DNA of 64,000 nt from Scatosoma sp045614565. Its GTDB lineage: Bacteria; Bacillota; Clostridia; Christensenellales; Borkfalkiaceae. The stretch covers positions 1-64,000 of the forward strand of contig JAZLDG010000074.1 in the NCBI GenBank assembly GCA_045614565.1, given 5' to 3'. The notes beneath the pieces are model-generated. The model searched no databases, was not told the DNA's origin, and saw nothing but the letters and a program-made list of their open reading frames with translations. A program made the position numbers and the translations under genes. Of the stretch, positions 1 through 7,224 are shown one piece after another. How positions within the stretch are numbered: position 1 is the first letter of the stretch; the number at the start of each line of letters is the position of its first letter.

Positions 1-1368
1 TGAAATGTAAACGTTCCAATGCGGGAATTTCTCATTAAGCGCGTTAATCCACTCGGAAATACCAGCTTCACCCGTATTAATTTCTTGACCGCCGCCAACA
101 AGACAAATAATCGTTGCCCAATCTTCACGTTGGTCAAGCGACCAAATCAAAAACGCCGCCTCAGACATAGGAAAATTAGGAACTTTTAATTTATTGCCGT
201 ACGTTCCGCCTCTTTTAAGATAATCAGCAAGTCTTTTATGCGTCCAAGAGCGTTGCGCCTCGTCAAAAATAGCAACGTGTTCCACTTCGCCGTAGCCAGA
301 CTCTGCAAGTTTTACTGCCTTTTCATGGTCAATCTCTAAAACACCGTTTTCAACGGGATTCTTGATTTTCGCAAGCATATTATCACGATAACGGTGGATA
401 ATTTGGATAAACTTGCCTACTTCTCTACGTGAATCGGAGAGTTTTTTGCTTTCGCTTCTCTCACGACATTTTTGATAATTGTCTTTTGCAAGCGCTTCCG
501 TCAAAACTGCAACCAACGGGCCGTTACCCGAAAGATACACTGCGCCCTCGTCATCAATAGGCTTGTCTTGTCCTTGATATGTTTGTCTAACGGCTACATC
601 AAGCCCGACAAGCGTTTTACCAGCGCCGGGAACACCCGTTACAAAGCAAATACTTTTTTCTCTATTTGCTTTGCTCTTTTGTATCACGTCAAGAATATAT
701 GCTATCGTTGCATCCGTAGAAACCTTGTCTGCCTCGTGTCTTGTAATATCTTCTACCGAATGGCTTTCATAAAGCGTTTTCGCCGCCTCAATAATTGTAG
801 GCGTTGGCGCATACGGACTAATTATCCAATCTGGATTTACTTCAGGTTCGTTTGGATATTTCTCTAAAATTTTTGATATTAAATTTGAAATCCCGCTTTC
901 GCCCGCTACAAGAGGATTGACTACTCTATCGTCGTAAACAGACATTTTAATATCGGTCGAAGAATTACGATAATTCGTGGCAACCAAAATCGGAACAATA
1001 AGATTGTTCTCGCTGAATTTATGAAAATTTTTAAGGTCTAACGCATAGTCTAAAACTTGGTCAATATCTCCTTCAAGAATTTTTGACTCTCCCACCTTAA
1101 ATTCCACGCAAAAGATAATTCCACGATATAGAAGAACAACGTCAATTCTCTTGCCGAGACGTGGAATATCATATTCGAATATAATTTGTCCATTTTTATC
1201 TGAATAATTTGCTAAAACGCCCTTTATGATAGATATTTCTGCTTTCCACGCTTCTCTCGTAGTCGTAAGCGCATCGCCGTGATAATTATCACACAACGCA
1301 CCAAATATTGAATTTTCATCAACAACCATAAATTGTTTAAAGCTGCTATTATATAAACAACGACTCAT
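1..1368 (-). CDS. PD-(D/E)xK nuclease-like + DUF2075 helicase/ATPase (C-terminus beyond window)
   Basis: 456 codons are visible; the gene runs off the window at base 1. The N-terminal part (about residues 40-135) has the pattern of a PD-(D/E)xK nuclease fold: RID at 75-76, then E89-F-K91 on the next strand. From about residue 180 it is a DUF2075-type superfamily 1 P-loop protein, with Walker A GVPGAGKT (245-252) and Walker B AIFDEAQRSW near residue 370. The ATG is preceded by AAAGGA and lies 16 bp after the peptidase gene, so the two are probably one transcript. Proteins of this make-up are common near restriction and mobile loci. A DNA-processing or defence role is inference; the domain calls come from motifs read by eye. 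Confidence 0.75.
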   Translation of the reverse strand, partial: MSRCLYNSSFKQFMVVDENSIFGALCDNYHGDALTTTREAWKAEISIIKGVLANYSDKNGQIIFEYDIPRLGKRIDVVLLYRGIIFCVEFKVGESKILEGDIDQVLDYALDLKNFHKFSENNLIVPILVATNYRNSSTDIKMSVYDDRVVNPLVAGESGISNLISKILEKYPNEPEVNPDWIISPYAPTPTIIEAAKTLYESHSVEDITRHEADKVSTDATIAYILDVIQKSKANREKSICFVTGVPGAGKTLVGLDVAVRQTYQGQDKPIDDEGAVYLSGNGPLVAVLTEALAKDNYQKCRERSESKKLSDSRREVGKFIQIIHRYRDNMLAKIKNPVENGVLEIDHEKAVKLAESGYGEVEHVAIFDEAQRSWTHKRLADYLKRGGTYGNKLKVPNFPMSEAAFLIWSLDQREDWATIICLVGGGQEINTGEAGISEWINALNEKFPHWNVYIS

Positions 1369-1384
1369 AAATTTATCCTTTGAT

Positions 1385-1948
1385 TTATAACCTTTCCCTT
1401 TCAAAAGTGTTTATCCACTCATCTACTATTCCATAAAACTCATCATTTTCATAAGCTTTTGGCACATATAAATAAGGGACTTCACCGTACTTATATTTCA
1501 TTACCGCATAAGCATACGCAAATGCATCCATTTCCATGTCTTGCTTAAAATATTCTTTGTTTTCAAACCCATTTTTATCTACAGCGCCAATATAATGAGC
1601 CTCTTCATTAGCCCACTTTTCAGCAAGTGTTTGATTATTACATTTAGAAGGGTTTTCTTTATAATCCTTAATCTCTAAATGTTGATAAATATGTCTTATT
1701 TCATGCAATAAAAAATATTCAATATGCAAAGGTTCTTCTCTTTGAAAAGAAAAATCTACCGCTGCAATATTTACCGTAACAATGTTAGTTTTTCTATCGC
1801 AACATGCAAATATTGCAACTCTTTCATCGAAACCAAATTGCCACCTTATTGTTTGATTTGTTCGATAAAACTTAATGTTTGAATTTATAATATTGCTTAT
1901 TATTGGCGAATAGCACTTTTGTAAATTTTCAAATATAACTTTATCCAA
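1385..1948 (-). CDS. Putative HExxH zinc metallopeptidase
   Basis: About 187 residues. The zinc site is clear: HEIRHIYQH near residues 82-90, followed about 45 residues on by an EMDAFAYA segment that can supply the third (Glu) ligand, as in ImmA/IrrE-like peptidases. No signal peptide or membrane segment is seen. The start is a TTG at 1948 behind AAGGAG. A TTG further upstream (1975) would lie before the expected transcription start, because the -10 box is at 1980-1985. It is first in a transcript with the DUF2075 helicase gene and has the same promoter module as the polymerase gene at 11 kb. ImmA-like peptidases often cleave repressors or toxins; which protein this one cuts is unknown. Confidence 0.7.
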   Translation of the reverse strand: MDKVIFENLQKCYSPIISNIINSNIKFYRTNQTIRWQFGFDERVAIFACCDRKTNIVTVNIAAVDFSFQREEPLHIEYFLLHEIRHIYQHLEIKDYKENPSKCNNQTLAEKWANEEAHYIGAVDKNGFENKEYFKQDMEMDAFAYAYAVMKYKYGEVPYLYVPKAYENDEFYGIVDEWINTFERERL

Positions 1949-1979
1949 TATTGCATTACTCCTTGCTAAAATCAAATTG

Positions 1980-2013
1980 ATTTTAGCACAGTAAATATGA
2001 CAACTTCCGTCAT
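1980..2013 (-). promoter_or_regulatory. Promoter/operator module, copy A
   Basis: On the minus strand an inverted repeat ATGAC-N7-GTCAT (1997-2013) is followed by ATTTACTG, three bases and a -10 box TAAAAT (1980-1985). The same arrangement, nearly base for base, precedes the polymerase gene (11288-11321). There is no good -35 hexamer 17 bp upstream of the -10, which suggests activator-dependent transcription or a repressor site. Confidence 0.55.
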
Positions 2014-2044
2014 GTTTACAAAAATATTTATAAAAATTTTTATT

Positions 2045-3013
2045 TTATTCTTCTAAAACACCTATTCGTGCGGGAATTATTTCTTTCAAACGCGCTTTCA
2101 ATCCTTCAGACAAATATGATTCGCCCGTCATTGCAACTAAGTTATCTTTTTCCTTGATAACCTTGGCAAGTAATTTTTCCGCAGTAACACTTTCTATGCC
2201 GATTTCTTCTGCGAACGTTAGGAAGTCTTTTCTCCTAATTTTGCGTTTCTTCTTGCACATGGTTAAGGCGAATTCTTCTTCGTCTTCGGGCATAATCGCG
2301 TTGACGGGCAGTAAATCGTACGCCGCGGAGAGCACGTATTCGCCACTCCCTTCTGCCTTTTCTATCATGGAAAAGTTCTTCAAGTGCATATCCGAATTGC
2401 CGATAACAAACGAGAAAACTAACCGCAAATACAGTTCCGTTAAATCAAATTTCGCCATGGACGAATATTTCTTGATAACCTTAGCACACCGTTCATACGA
2501 ACCTTTATACTTATCTTCCGTCAAACGCTCTTCAAGTTGACAAAAATCTTCCATCGCAAGCATTTGCATTTTGCCGTCCACCTGCGCCCTATCAATTCTC
2601 TTGGTGATATACGCAAATTCACCCCTACAATTCATCTTAATCAACGCAAACGGCACGGTTTTAATCCCAACCTGTCTTGCCATTTGCATAACCAAGTATT
2701 CGGCTTCAGGCAACGTTTCGTATTCTTCCGTTTGGGGTTTCAAAATATACCCCGTAGGATAGTTGACAAGCGTAAGTCTTGGAGACGTGCCTTCCGTTAA
2801 ATGCAAGGACAATTTCTTTTGCACGCCGGGAACGGTAAACCCCTTGTTCGTACTTTCTTCGGCAAGCCGTTTTAACGTTTCTTCCGAGATATCGAGCAAG
2901 GGCAACTTATTACCGCCGAAAAACGCTTTCACGCATTTTTTATGCCAACCGTTTTCCACTTCTTCTATGGATGCCTTTGGCGTAAATTCTTTATCGCAAC
3001 ATAAACATTTCAT
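2045..3013 (-). CDS. hipT: HipT-like serine/threonine kinase toxin (HipA C-terminal type)
   Basis: A 322-residue HipA-family kinase lacking the N-terminal subdomain, which is encoded separately by the gene before it. Visible features are a Cys-rich head (CLCCDKEF...WHKKC), the Gly-rich loop TVPGVQKKL (60-68), the ATP-binding Lys in ILKP (92), the catalytic loop GNSDMHLKN (Asp208) and the metal-binding YDLL (Asp233). In the characterised E. coli HipBST system the kinase phosphorylates an aminoacyl-tRNA synthetase and HipS is the antitoxin. The start overlaps the end of hipS by 4 bp (ATGA), so the products are probably made in a fixed ratio. The second phospho-acceptor position of the loop is Pro rather than Ser. 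Confidence 0.85.
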   Translation of the reverse strand: MKCLCCDKEFTPKASIEEVENGWHKKCVKAFFGGNKLPLLDISEETLKRLAEESTNKGFTVPGVQKKLSLHLTEGTSPRLTLVNYPTGYILKPQTEEYETLPEAEYLVMQMARQVGIKTVPFALIKMNCRGEFAYITKRIDRAQVDGKMQMLAMEDFCQLEERLTEDKYKGSYERCAKVIKKYSSMAKFDLTELYLRLVFSFVIGNSDMHLKNFSMIEKAEGSGEYVLSAAYDLLPVNAIMPEDEEEFALTMCKKKRKIRRKDFLTFAEEIGIESVTAEKLLAKVIKEKDNLVAMTGESYLSEGLKARLKEIIPARIGVLEE

Positions 3014-3342
3014 AGTTTTTCACCCCTTACGCTCACGTTCCCTACCGCATCCTTGCAAGCAACCAAAAGCACACCGAACCTATCGCTCGGTGAAATTTTC
3101 CAATTATGCGTTACAATATCGAGTAGCCACCCCTCGGGAATCAGCCCGTCGAAGAACGGAAACAACGTTTTCGCCCGATATTTGTTTGCCGTAAGCGGTA
3201 ACGTTAAACTGACGGCAGTTGCGTTTTCGCTTTGCAAATACTCTTCATCGTAGGCAAAAGAATATCCGTAGTCCGTCTCCGCCAACACGCCCGCAAAGAC
3301 TTTCCGCACGTAAATATAGGCAGTTCTATACGTATCACTCAT
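3010..3342 (-). CDS. hipS: HipS-like protein (HipA N-terminal subdomain as a separate polypeptide)
   Basis: 110 residues matching only the N-terminal subdomain of HipA (Couple_hipA): FAYDEEYL, then SLTLPL and FPFFDGLIPEG, the usual end of that subdomain. In normal HipA this is fused to the kinase; here it is a separate ORF between hipB and the kinase gene, as in HipBST systems where HipS neutralises HipT. It overlaps hipB by 8 bp and the kinase gene by 4 bp. A frameshifted single hipA is less likely, because both junctions are clean start/stop overlaps and the kinase has its own Cys-rich N-terminus. Confidence 0.85.
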   Translation of the reverse strand: MSDTYRTAYIYVRKVFAGVLAETDYGYSFAYDEEYLQSENATAVSLTLPLTANKYRAKTLFPFFDGLIPEGWLLDIVTHNWKISPSDRFGVLLVACKDAVGNVSVRGEKL

Positions 3343-3541
3343 CGCTATTCAATCTCCCCACCGATACTTGCGCGCCGAACACCGCCAATGCTTGATTGAC
3401 TTTATCAAGGCGCAACGTTTTCTTGCCTTGTTCAAGTTCTCGAACAAAGCGAAGACCTAAGCCCGCACGCATAGCAAACTCTTCTTGAGTTAACCCCAAC
3501 GCTTTTCTATTTTGTTTTATAAACTCACTTATAACTTTCAT
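3335..3541 (-). CDS. hipB: HipB-like XRE-family repressor
   Basis: 68 residues forming a compact helix-turn-helix of the HipB/y4mF kind: FIKQNRKALGLTQEEFAMRAG followed by a recognition-helix region and LEQGKKTLRLDKVNQAL. It is the first gene of the hipB-hipS-hipT operon and is expected to bind the three ACCC-N4-GGGT palindromes upstream, one of which lies in the promoter spacer. That would give the usual autorepression of a toxin-antitoxin operon. Confidence 0.88.
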   Translation of the reverse strand: MKVISEFIKQNRKALGLTQEEFAMRAGLGLRFVRELEQGKKTLRLDKVNQALAVFGAQVSVGRLNSDE

Positions 3542-3579
3542 AGCACCGCCACAAAAAACTTATAATATTTGATACTACT

Positions 3580-3608
3580 ATTTTATACCCTTTCGGGGCT
3601 TTTGTCAA
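3580..3608 (-). promoter_or_regulatory. hipBST promoter
   Basis: A consensus sigma-A promoter on the minus strand: TTGACA at 3603-3608, a 17-bp spacer and TAAAAT at 3580-3585. The expected start is about 30 bp before the hipB ATG. Operator O1 lies in the spacer, so HipB binding would block RNA polymerase. Confidence 0.8.
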
Positions 3609-3679
3609 GCGTTTTGCGCTAATTATACCCAATAGGGTTTATTTTTATGAAATTTTGCTATTGATACACCCGTTAGGGT
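3587..3679. promoter_or_regulatory. Three HipB operator palindromes (O1-O3)
   Basis: Three 12-bp ACCC-N4-GGGT-type palindromes lie at 3587-3598 (ACCCTTTCGGGG, one mismatch), 3627-3638 (ACCCAATAGGGT) and 3668-3679 (ACCCGTTAGGGT). Their centres are 40 and 41 bp apart, close to four helical turns, so bound dimers would sit on the same face of the DNA. E. coli HipB likewise binds spaced palindromic operators upstream of its own operon. Binding by this HipB is inferred from position. Confidence 0.72.
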
Positions 3680-3682
3680 ATA

Positions 3683-3724
3683 AATTAAAAAAGGAAAAGG
3701 CACACGATTTTACTCGTATGCCTT
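3683..3724 (-). terminator. Terminator of the recombinase operon
   Basis: Six base pairs after the recombinase stop codon, AAGGCA pairs with TGCCTT (3697-3702 / 3719-3724), extended by ACGA/TCGT. On the minus strand a run of T residues follows (3683-3696). Confidence 0.75.
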
Positions 3725-3729
3725 AACTT

Positions 3730-5523
3730 TTATGCCATAATTCGAACCATTAGGTCTTGCCATTGATTCTCTCGAAGCAACGTGTGCCTTGTCTTTCTAA
3801 ACTCTTTTGCCGTCTTATAACCGATAATAAATGTCTTTATTTCCCTATAATTCCTATCCTCGTCCCCCTCTTGCCTTGGAAACAAATTGAGATACCAAGT
3901 GAAATCCAGCGTTGTGTTCGGCACGATTTTCTTGACGATTGCCTCTACCAAATTTGACTGCTTTATCGGCGTTGAAAAGTCTAATTTTTCCATTATCATA
4001 TCTTTGAAATCTACTTTGTCGATAAGCGGATTCGCCATTTTATCTTCTTCTAAAAGAAGTGTTTTTGCCTCTTCCACTTCCTTTTCCGCCATAAGCATTT
4101 CGCCGTTGATTTTGTTTTTCATCGAAGAAAATTCCTGTTTCGTAATTTCCCCGTTGACGCGCATTTCCGTCAGATTTTCTATCTTCATTTGAATCTTTCT
4201 AAGTTTTGCTTCCGCATCCCTAAGCCGTCTCAAATCTTTCGCATCTCGCGTATAACATTCTTCAAACTTTTGATACGCCTTGTCTACCAACTCGTTATTA
4301 TGCAAATTCAACTCGTCAAGTATTTTTTGAAACATCAAATCGAGTTTCCAATCGGCAATCGCGCCCATATCGCAATATTTTTCGGCATCAAGCCCGACTT
4401 CGATTCTCACTTTCTTACTACCGTTATTCAATACGTTATAACATTTATAACCGTACGTTAAGCCGTGCTTCGTTGGATGCCAAACATCCTTTCGCATATG
4501 ATATCCGCAACGGCAACGCAAGCGCTTTGCCCAAATATCTTCCGACGTTCTCAGTCCCGACTTTTCAAATTTACCCTCTTGCGTTTTTCTAAGCCTTATC
4601 TTACTCTCTCGTATCTCCTTGCACTTATCCCAAACTTCTTCGGGAATAATCGGCGTAAAATTGCCTTTTACGTAAAGATAGGTATCTTCGTCGCGGTTGA
4701 TTACCGTCTTTTGCTCCAAATGGTTGTTCTTATACGACTTATAATAACCTTGATAACCCTTATACGTCGCGTTGTGCAAAATTCGGCAAACCTTTGTCGC
4801 TTCCCAGCGTACCTGCCCCGACGAATCTTTTCTTTTAAGGCGAATAAGTTCATTGACGATTCTATTAAACCCCAAACCCTTTAGATACAAATCGTAGATA
4901 ATTCGCACCGTTTCCGCTTGTTCTTCGTTGATTACGTACGTACCGCCCACTCTATCATAACCGAGAATATTCCCGTTGCCGTATAACACGCCGTTATCCC
5001 TGCTAATCTTTTGCCCTGCGCGAACGCGCTCGGACGTTTTTCGGCTTTCTTCCTGCGCAAGCGTTGCCATAATCGTAAGACGTAGTTCCCCGTCGTTATC
5101 CATCGTCCAAATGTTATCTTCGACAAAATAAACTTCGATACCCATTTCTTTGAGTTGTCTTGTAATGACGAGCGTATCCACCGTATTTCTTGCAAAACGG
5201 CAAACTTCACGGGTTACGATTAAATCGAACTTTTTATGCTTGGCATCTTCCAACATTTCCATAAACGCAGGGCGTTTTTTGGCTTGCGTACCCGTAATTC
5301 CCCTATCTATGTACTGCTTTAACACCGTCCAGTTGGGATGATACCTGGCTTGGTCTTCATACCATTGCATTTGGTTTTCGAGCGCCGAAAGTTGCGCTTC
5401 GTGTTCCGTCGAAACTCGACCGTAAAATACCACGCTACGTTGCCTGTTCCTATCGTATCTTGAAACGTTGGTCGGCATCACCACCCTGTTTTCCGATAAA
5501 TCGGATAATCTCACCTTGCTCAT
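3730..5523 (-). CDS. Large serine recombinase (site-specific integrase)
   Basis: A 597-residue recombinase of the resolvase/invertase superfamily, the integration and excision enzyme of many Clostridia elements. The N-terminal catalytic domain (about 29-180) has FYGRVST with nucleophile Ser38 and the Arg-rich CRFARN region. A recombinase domain (about 190-310) follows, then a zinc ribbon with RLRCRCGYHM and YGYKCYNV, and a C-terminal coiled coil (about 425-490). Length and order match intact family members. Its ATG overlaps the stop of a 47-codon ORF (ATGA), and a terminator follows at once. No excisionase is evident. Attachment sites could not be identified. Confidence 0.93.
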   Translation of the reverse strand: MSKVRLSDLSENRVVMPTNVSRYDRNRQRSVVFYGRVSTEHEAQLSALENQMQWYEDQARYHPNWTVLKQYIDRGITGTQAKKRPAFMEMLEDAKHKKFDLIVTREVCRFARNTVDTLVITRQLKEMGIEVYFVEDNIWTMDNDGELRLTIMATLAQEESRKTSERVRAGQKISRDNGVLYGNGNILGYDRVGGTYVINEEQAETVRIIYDLYLKGLGFNRIVNELIRLKRKDSSGQVRWEATKVCRILHNATYKGYQGYYKSYKNNHLEQKTVINRDEDTYLYVKGNFTPIIPEEVWDKCKEIRESKIRLRKTQEGKFEKSGLRTSEDIWAKRLRCRCGYHMRKDVWHPTKHGLTYGYKCYNVLNNGSKKVRIEVGLDAEKYCDMGAIADWKLDLMFQKILDELNLHNNELVDKAYQKFEECYTRDAKDLRRLRDAEAKLRKIQMKIENLTEMRVNGEITKQEFSSMKNKINGEMLMAEKEVEEAKTLLLEEDKMANPLIDKVDFKDMIMEKLDFSTPIKQSNLVEAIVKKIVPNTTLDFTWYLNLFPRQEGDEDRNYREIKTFIIGYKTAKEFRKTRHTLLRENQWQDLMVRIMA

Positions 5524-5663
5524 ACTGTCACATCCTTTTGTTTATACTTTTTTTCAATATATTTTCTTTTTTCTTTCAACACGTTTTCATACGTTGGCTT
5601 GTTGATTTTTCCCGATTTGTACAGACTTTCAAGTAGCAAGAAAGCCACGTACTCTTCATCCAT
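5520..5663 (-). CDS. Small protein (47 aa) coupled to the recombinase gene
   Basis: A short ORF starting MDEEYVAFLL, then YKSGKINKPTYENVLKE and a Lys-rich tail. The LxxLYxxGxIxxxxYE pattern resembles SHOCT-like short domains. The stop codon overlaps the recombinase ATG (ATGA), implying translational coupling. An in-frame GTG at 5694-5696 would add 11 residues but touches its own Shine-Dalgarno sequence. I do not recognise a specific function; control of recombinase synthesis or activity is a guess. Confidence 0.55.
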   Translation of the reverse strand: MDEEYVAFLLLESLYKSGKINKPTYENVLKEKRKYIEKKYKQKDVTV

Positions 5664-5778
5664 TATTTCGTTTGCTTGTTTTCGTTCCTTTTTCACTCCT
5701 ATAATTATTTATTTTTGCTATGGGGTACAATGTTCTCTCCCCCTTATAGATACAATATTCTCTTTCCATAAATAGCAT
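5656..5778 (-). CDS. Small protein (40 aa) upstream of the recombinase
   Basis: The ATG follows GGAGG with a 5-bp gap. The product (MLFMEREYCIYKGERTLYPI...) is basic and has no recognisable domain. Its end overlaps the next small ORF by 8 bp (ATGGATGA), which in turn overlaps the recombinase start by 4 bp. This three-step overlap chain and the good ribosome binding site are the main evidence that it is translated. It could instead act as a leader that brings ribosomes to the recombinase message. Confidence 0.45.
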   Translation of the reverse strand: MLFMEREYCIYKGERTLYPIAKINNYRSEKGTKTSKRNNG

Positions 5779-5937
5779 TTAATCCTCCACTTTTTATTTC
5801 CGCTAAAATTATGCTACTTTTGTCCATTTCACAAAATATTACGGATTGATTTTTTTGTATCACTTCTCATAGTTTTCCCCTCTATTTATTCAATAGTGTA
5901 CTCGCGTTCCCTGAGTTTGAGCGATTGTTCTAATTTG

Positions 5938-6034
5938 TTTACTTGCGGGTTATTTTTGCGACGTAATCGCGCCGATAATAAGCCCTATCACGTTCATGAT
6001 AACGTTTCCTACTATCAATATGCCCGCAAGTAAA
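5938..6034. repeat. 12-bp perfect inverted repeat, 73-bp loop
   Basis: TTTACTTGCGGG (5938-5949) is the exact reverse complement of 6023-6034. One arm lies in the 37-residue gene and the other just past its stop, so the transcript could fold its 3' half into a long-range stem. The purpose is unknown. The stretch from 5779 to 5937 shows no convincing gene or promoter. Confidence 0.45.
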
Positions 6035-6063
6035 ACTCTGCCTGCTACTTTCAATAATTTCAT
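5950..6063 (-). CDS. Small hydrophobic protein (37 aa)
   Basis: A tiny gene with an excellent ribosome binding site (AAGGAGGT, 8 bp before the ATG). The product starts MKLLKVAGRVLL, continues as one long hydrophobic stretch (about residues 10-33) and ends TSQK: a single membrane helix with a basic N-terminus. It lies 13 bp after the TnpV-like gene and should share its promoter. Similar mini-proteins accompany recombinase genes in Clostridia elements; the function is unknown to me. Confidence 0.65.
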   Translation of the reverse strand: MKLLKVAGRVLLAGILIVGNVIMNVIGLIIGAITSQK

Positions 6064-6076
6064 AATTTTAACCTCC

Positions 6077-6439
6077 TTAGCAATACACAATTTCGTTTAA
6101 TATCTCTTCCTCAATTACTTGTTTCATCGCGTTGATTCTCTTCACGTCCTCCAAGTAATTCCCCGTACGGCAATACTCTTCGCTTTTAGAAAGCTTGTCC
6201 CACAAAACGTCGTAGAGCGCTTCCGCGGCTTTATCTACGCCGTGCAAATATTCGGGCAAATGCCCTGCTAGGCTCAACAATTTACCGAAATTATGTTCTT
6301 CGATATATCGTTTTGCAAGCGTTCCGTACTTGCCGTACACGTGCCTTTTCTCTTTTACGTTAGCATTATAAATTTTAATTTCTTCCACAGTCAAACCCTC
6401 TTCGCGGTTTGTTTTCTCTAACACTTCACTAACTTTCAT
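6077..6439 (-). CDS. TnpV-like transposon-encoded protein
   Basis: 120 residues. The C-terminal half (LAGHLPEYLHGVDKAAEALYD ... YLEDVKRINAMKQVIEEEIL) follows the pattern of TnpV proteins found next to serine recombinases in Clostridia transposons: a helical domain ending in Asn, then a helix and Glu-Ile-rich residues. The role of TnpV is not established. The start is the ATG 6 bp after GGAGGT; a GTG directly before it is less likely. It is first in a transcript from the promoter at 6493-6521 and is followed by the 37-residue membrane protein. Confidence 0.65.
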   Translation of the reverse strand: MKVSEVLEKTNREEGLTVEEIKIYNANVKEKRHVYGKYGTLAKRYIEEHNFGKLLSLAGHLPEYLHGVDKAAEALYDVLWDKLSKSEEYCRTGNYLEDVKRINAMKQVIEEEILNEIVYC

Positions 6440-6464
6440 CACTGCACCTCCGTTTTTATACTGT

Positions 6465-6521
6465 TCGTATATATACGATACATTGTAGATACATTATACT
6501 CATTTGTTTTTTCTAAGTCAA
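6465..6521 (-). promoter_or_regulatory. Promoter with palindrome and tandem repeats before the TnpV-like gene
   Basis: TTGACT (6516-6521), 17 bp, TATAAT (6493-6498). Just downstream are two adjacent 11-bp direct repeats, GATACATT(G/A)TA (6477-6487 and 6488-6498, the second covering the -10), and a perfect 14-bp palindrome TCGTATATATACGA (6465-6478). Repeats one helical turn apart over the start region look like an operator. The cognate regulator is not identified. Confidence 0.7.
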
Positions 6522-6579
6522 GCTAAAATTATTTGTTTTTTGAAAAAAAGTATTCAATTTTTAAGACGTTTTCGGTGGT

Positions 6580-7224
6580 TTAAAGCGCCAACATAATTAA
6601 AAGCACCGTTTGCACGACGGCAAGCACGGGCGAAAGCCAAAACATAAACTTTCTAAAACCGCTTTCAAAACGGATACCATCTTCTACCTTTTCGATTTCC
6701 TTTTTCGCCTTTTCAGTCGAACTTATAAGCTTGCTTGCGCTTTCGTTTATTTTAGATACCGCCATATCCGTTGCGTCTTTCACTCTGTCGTTTAATAGTT
6801 TAGTAGCCGAATCAATCGCCTTTCCCATAGCTGTGCTTACAAGGCACTCGATTTCCGTTACTGTTTCCGTTATCTGATTCAGCGAGAACTCTATCTCCTT
6901 CGCTAGTTTGCAATTGCTCCCTTTCACGTCGTCTATCAGCTTCTCTACGCTTTCTTTCAGCTTCCTCTCTAGCCTTTCGTTGTATAATTCTACGTTCTTC
7001 ACTTGCAGCGTCAGTTCCTCGACTCGCACATTCAGCCTCAAAACTAAGTCGTTGCATTGCTCGTTCGATATCGCTAAGGACTGCAATAACATTGCCTCTC
7101 GCGCTTCCGCCGTTAATCGTTTTACTTCTTCGCACAGTTCTAGTGCCGACGGGTTGCGCGACAAATCCACCGGTTCGTCCTTTATTATGGGCTGAGGACG
7201 CTCGCCCGTTATTTTGTTTATCAA
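6580..7224 (-). CDS. MobB-like coiled-coil membrane protein overlapping the relaxase gene
   Basis: 214 residues in the +1 frame relative to the relaxase, overlapping its last 138 codons. It has a long helical, heptad-rich stretch (about 30-185) and one C-terminal membrane helix (FMFWLSPVLAVVQTVLLIML). The start is a TTG 12 bp after a GGAGGT that itself lies inside relaxase codons. Membrane-anchored mobilization proteins encoded in an alternative frame of the relaxase gene are known from RSF1010 and ColE1-type plasmids (mobB, mobD). No sequence family is recognised here, so the MobB comparison rests on position and architecture. It probably links the relaxosome to the membrane. Confidence 0.7.
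   Translation of the reverse strand: MINKITGERPQPIIKDEPVDLSRNPSALELCEEVKRLTAEAREAMLLQSLAISNEQCNDLVLRLNVRVEELTLQVKNVELYNERLERKLKESVEKLIDDVKGSNCKLAKEIEFSLNQITETVTEIECLVSTAMGKAIDSATKLLNDRVKDATDMAVSKINESASKLISSTEKAKKEIEKVEDGIRFESGFRKFMFWLSPVLAVVQTVLLIMLAL

Noticed and set aside
2045..3342. A frameshifted single hipA gene
   Set aside because: Both halves have clean start/stop overlaps, the kinase has its own Cys-rich N-terminus, and the three-gene order matches known HipBST operons.
5779..5900. Further micro-ORFs (13 and 27 codons) upstream of the 40-residue ORF
   Set aside because: They are very short and only partly supported by ribosome binding sites; the evidence is not better than chance.
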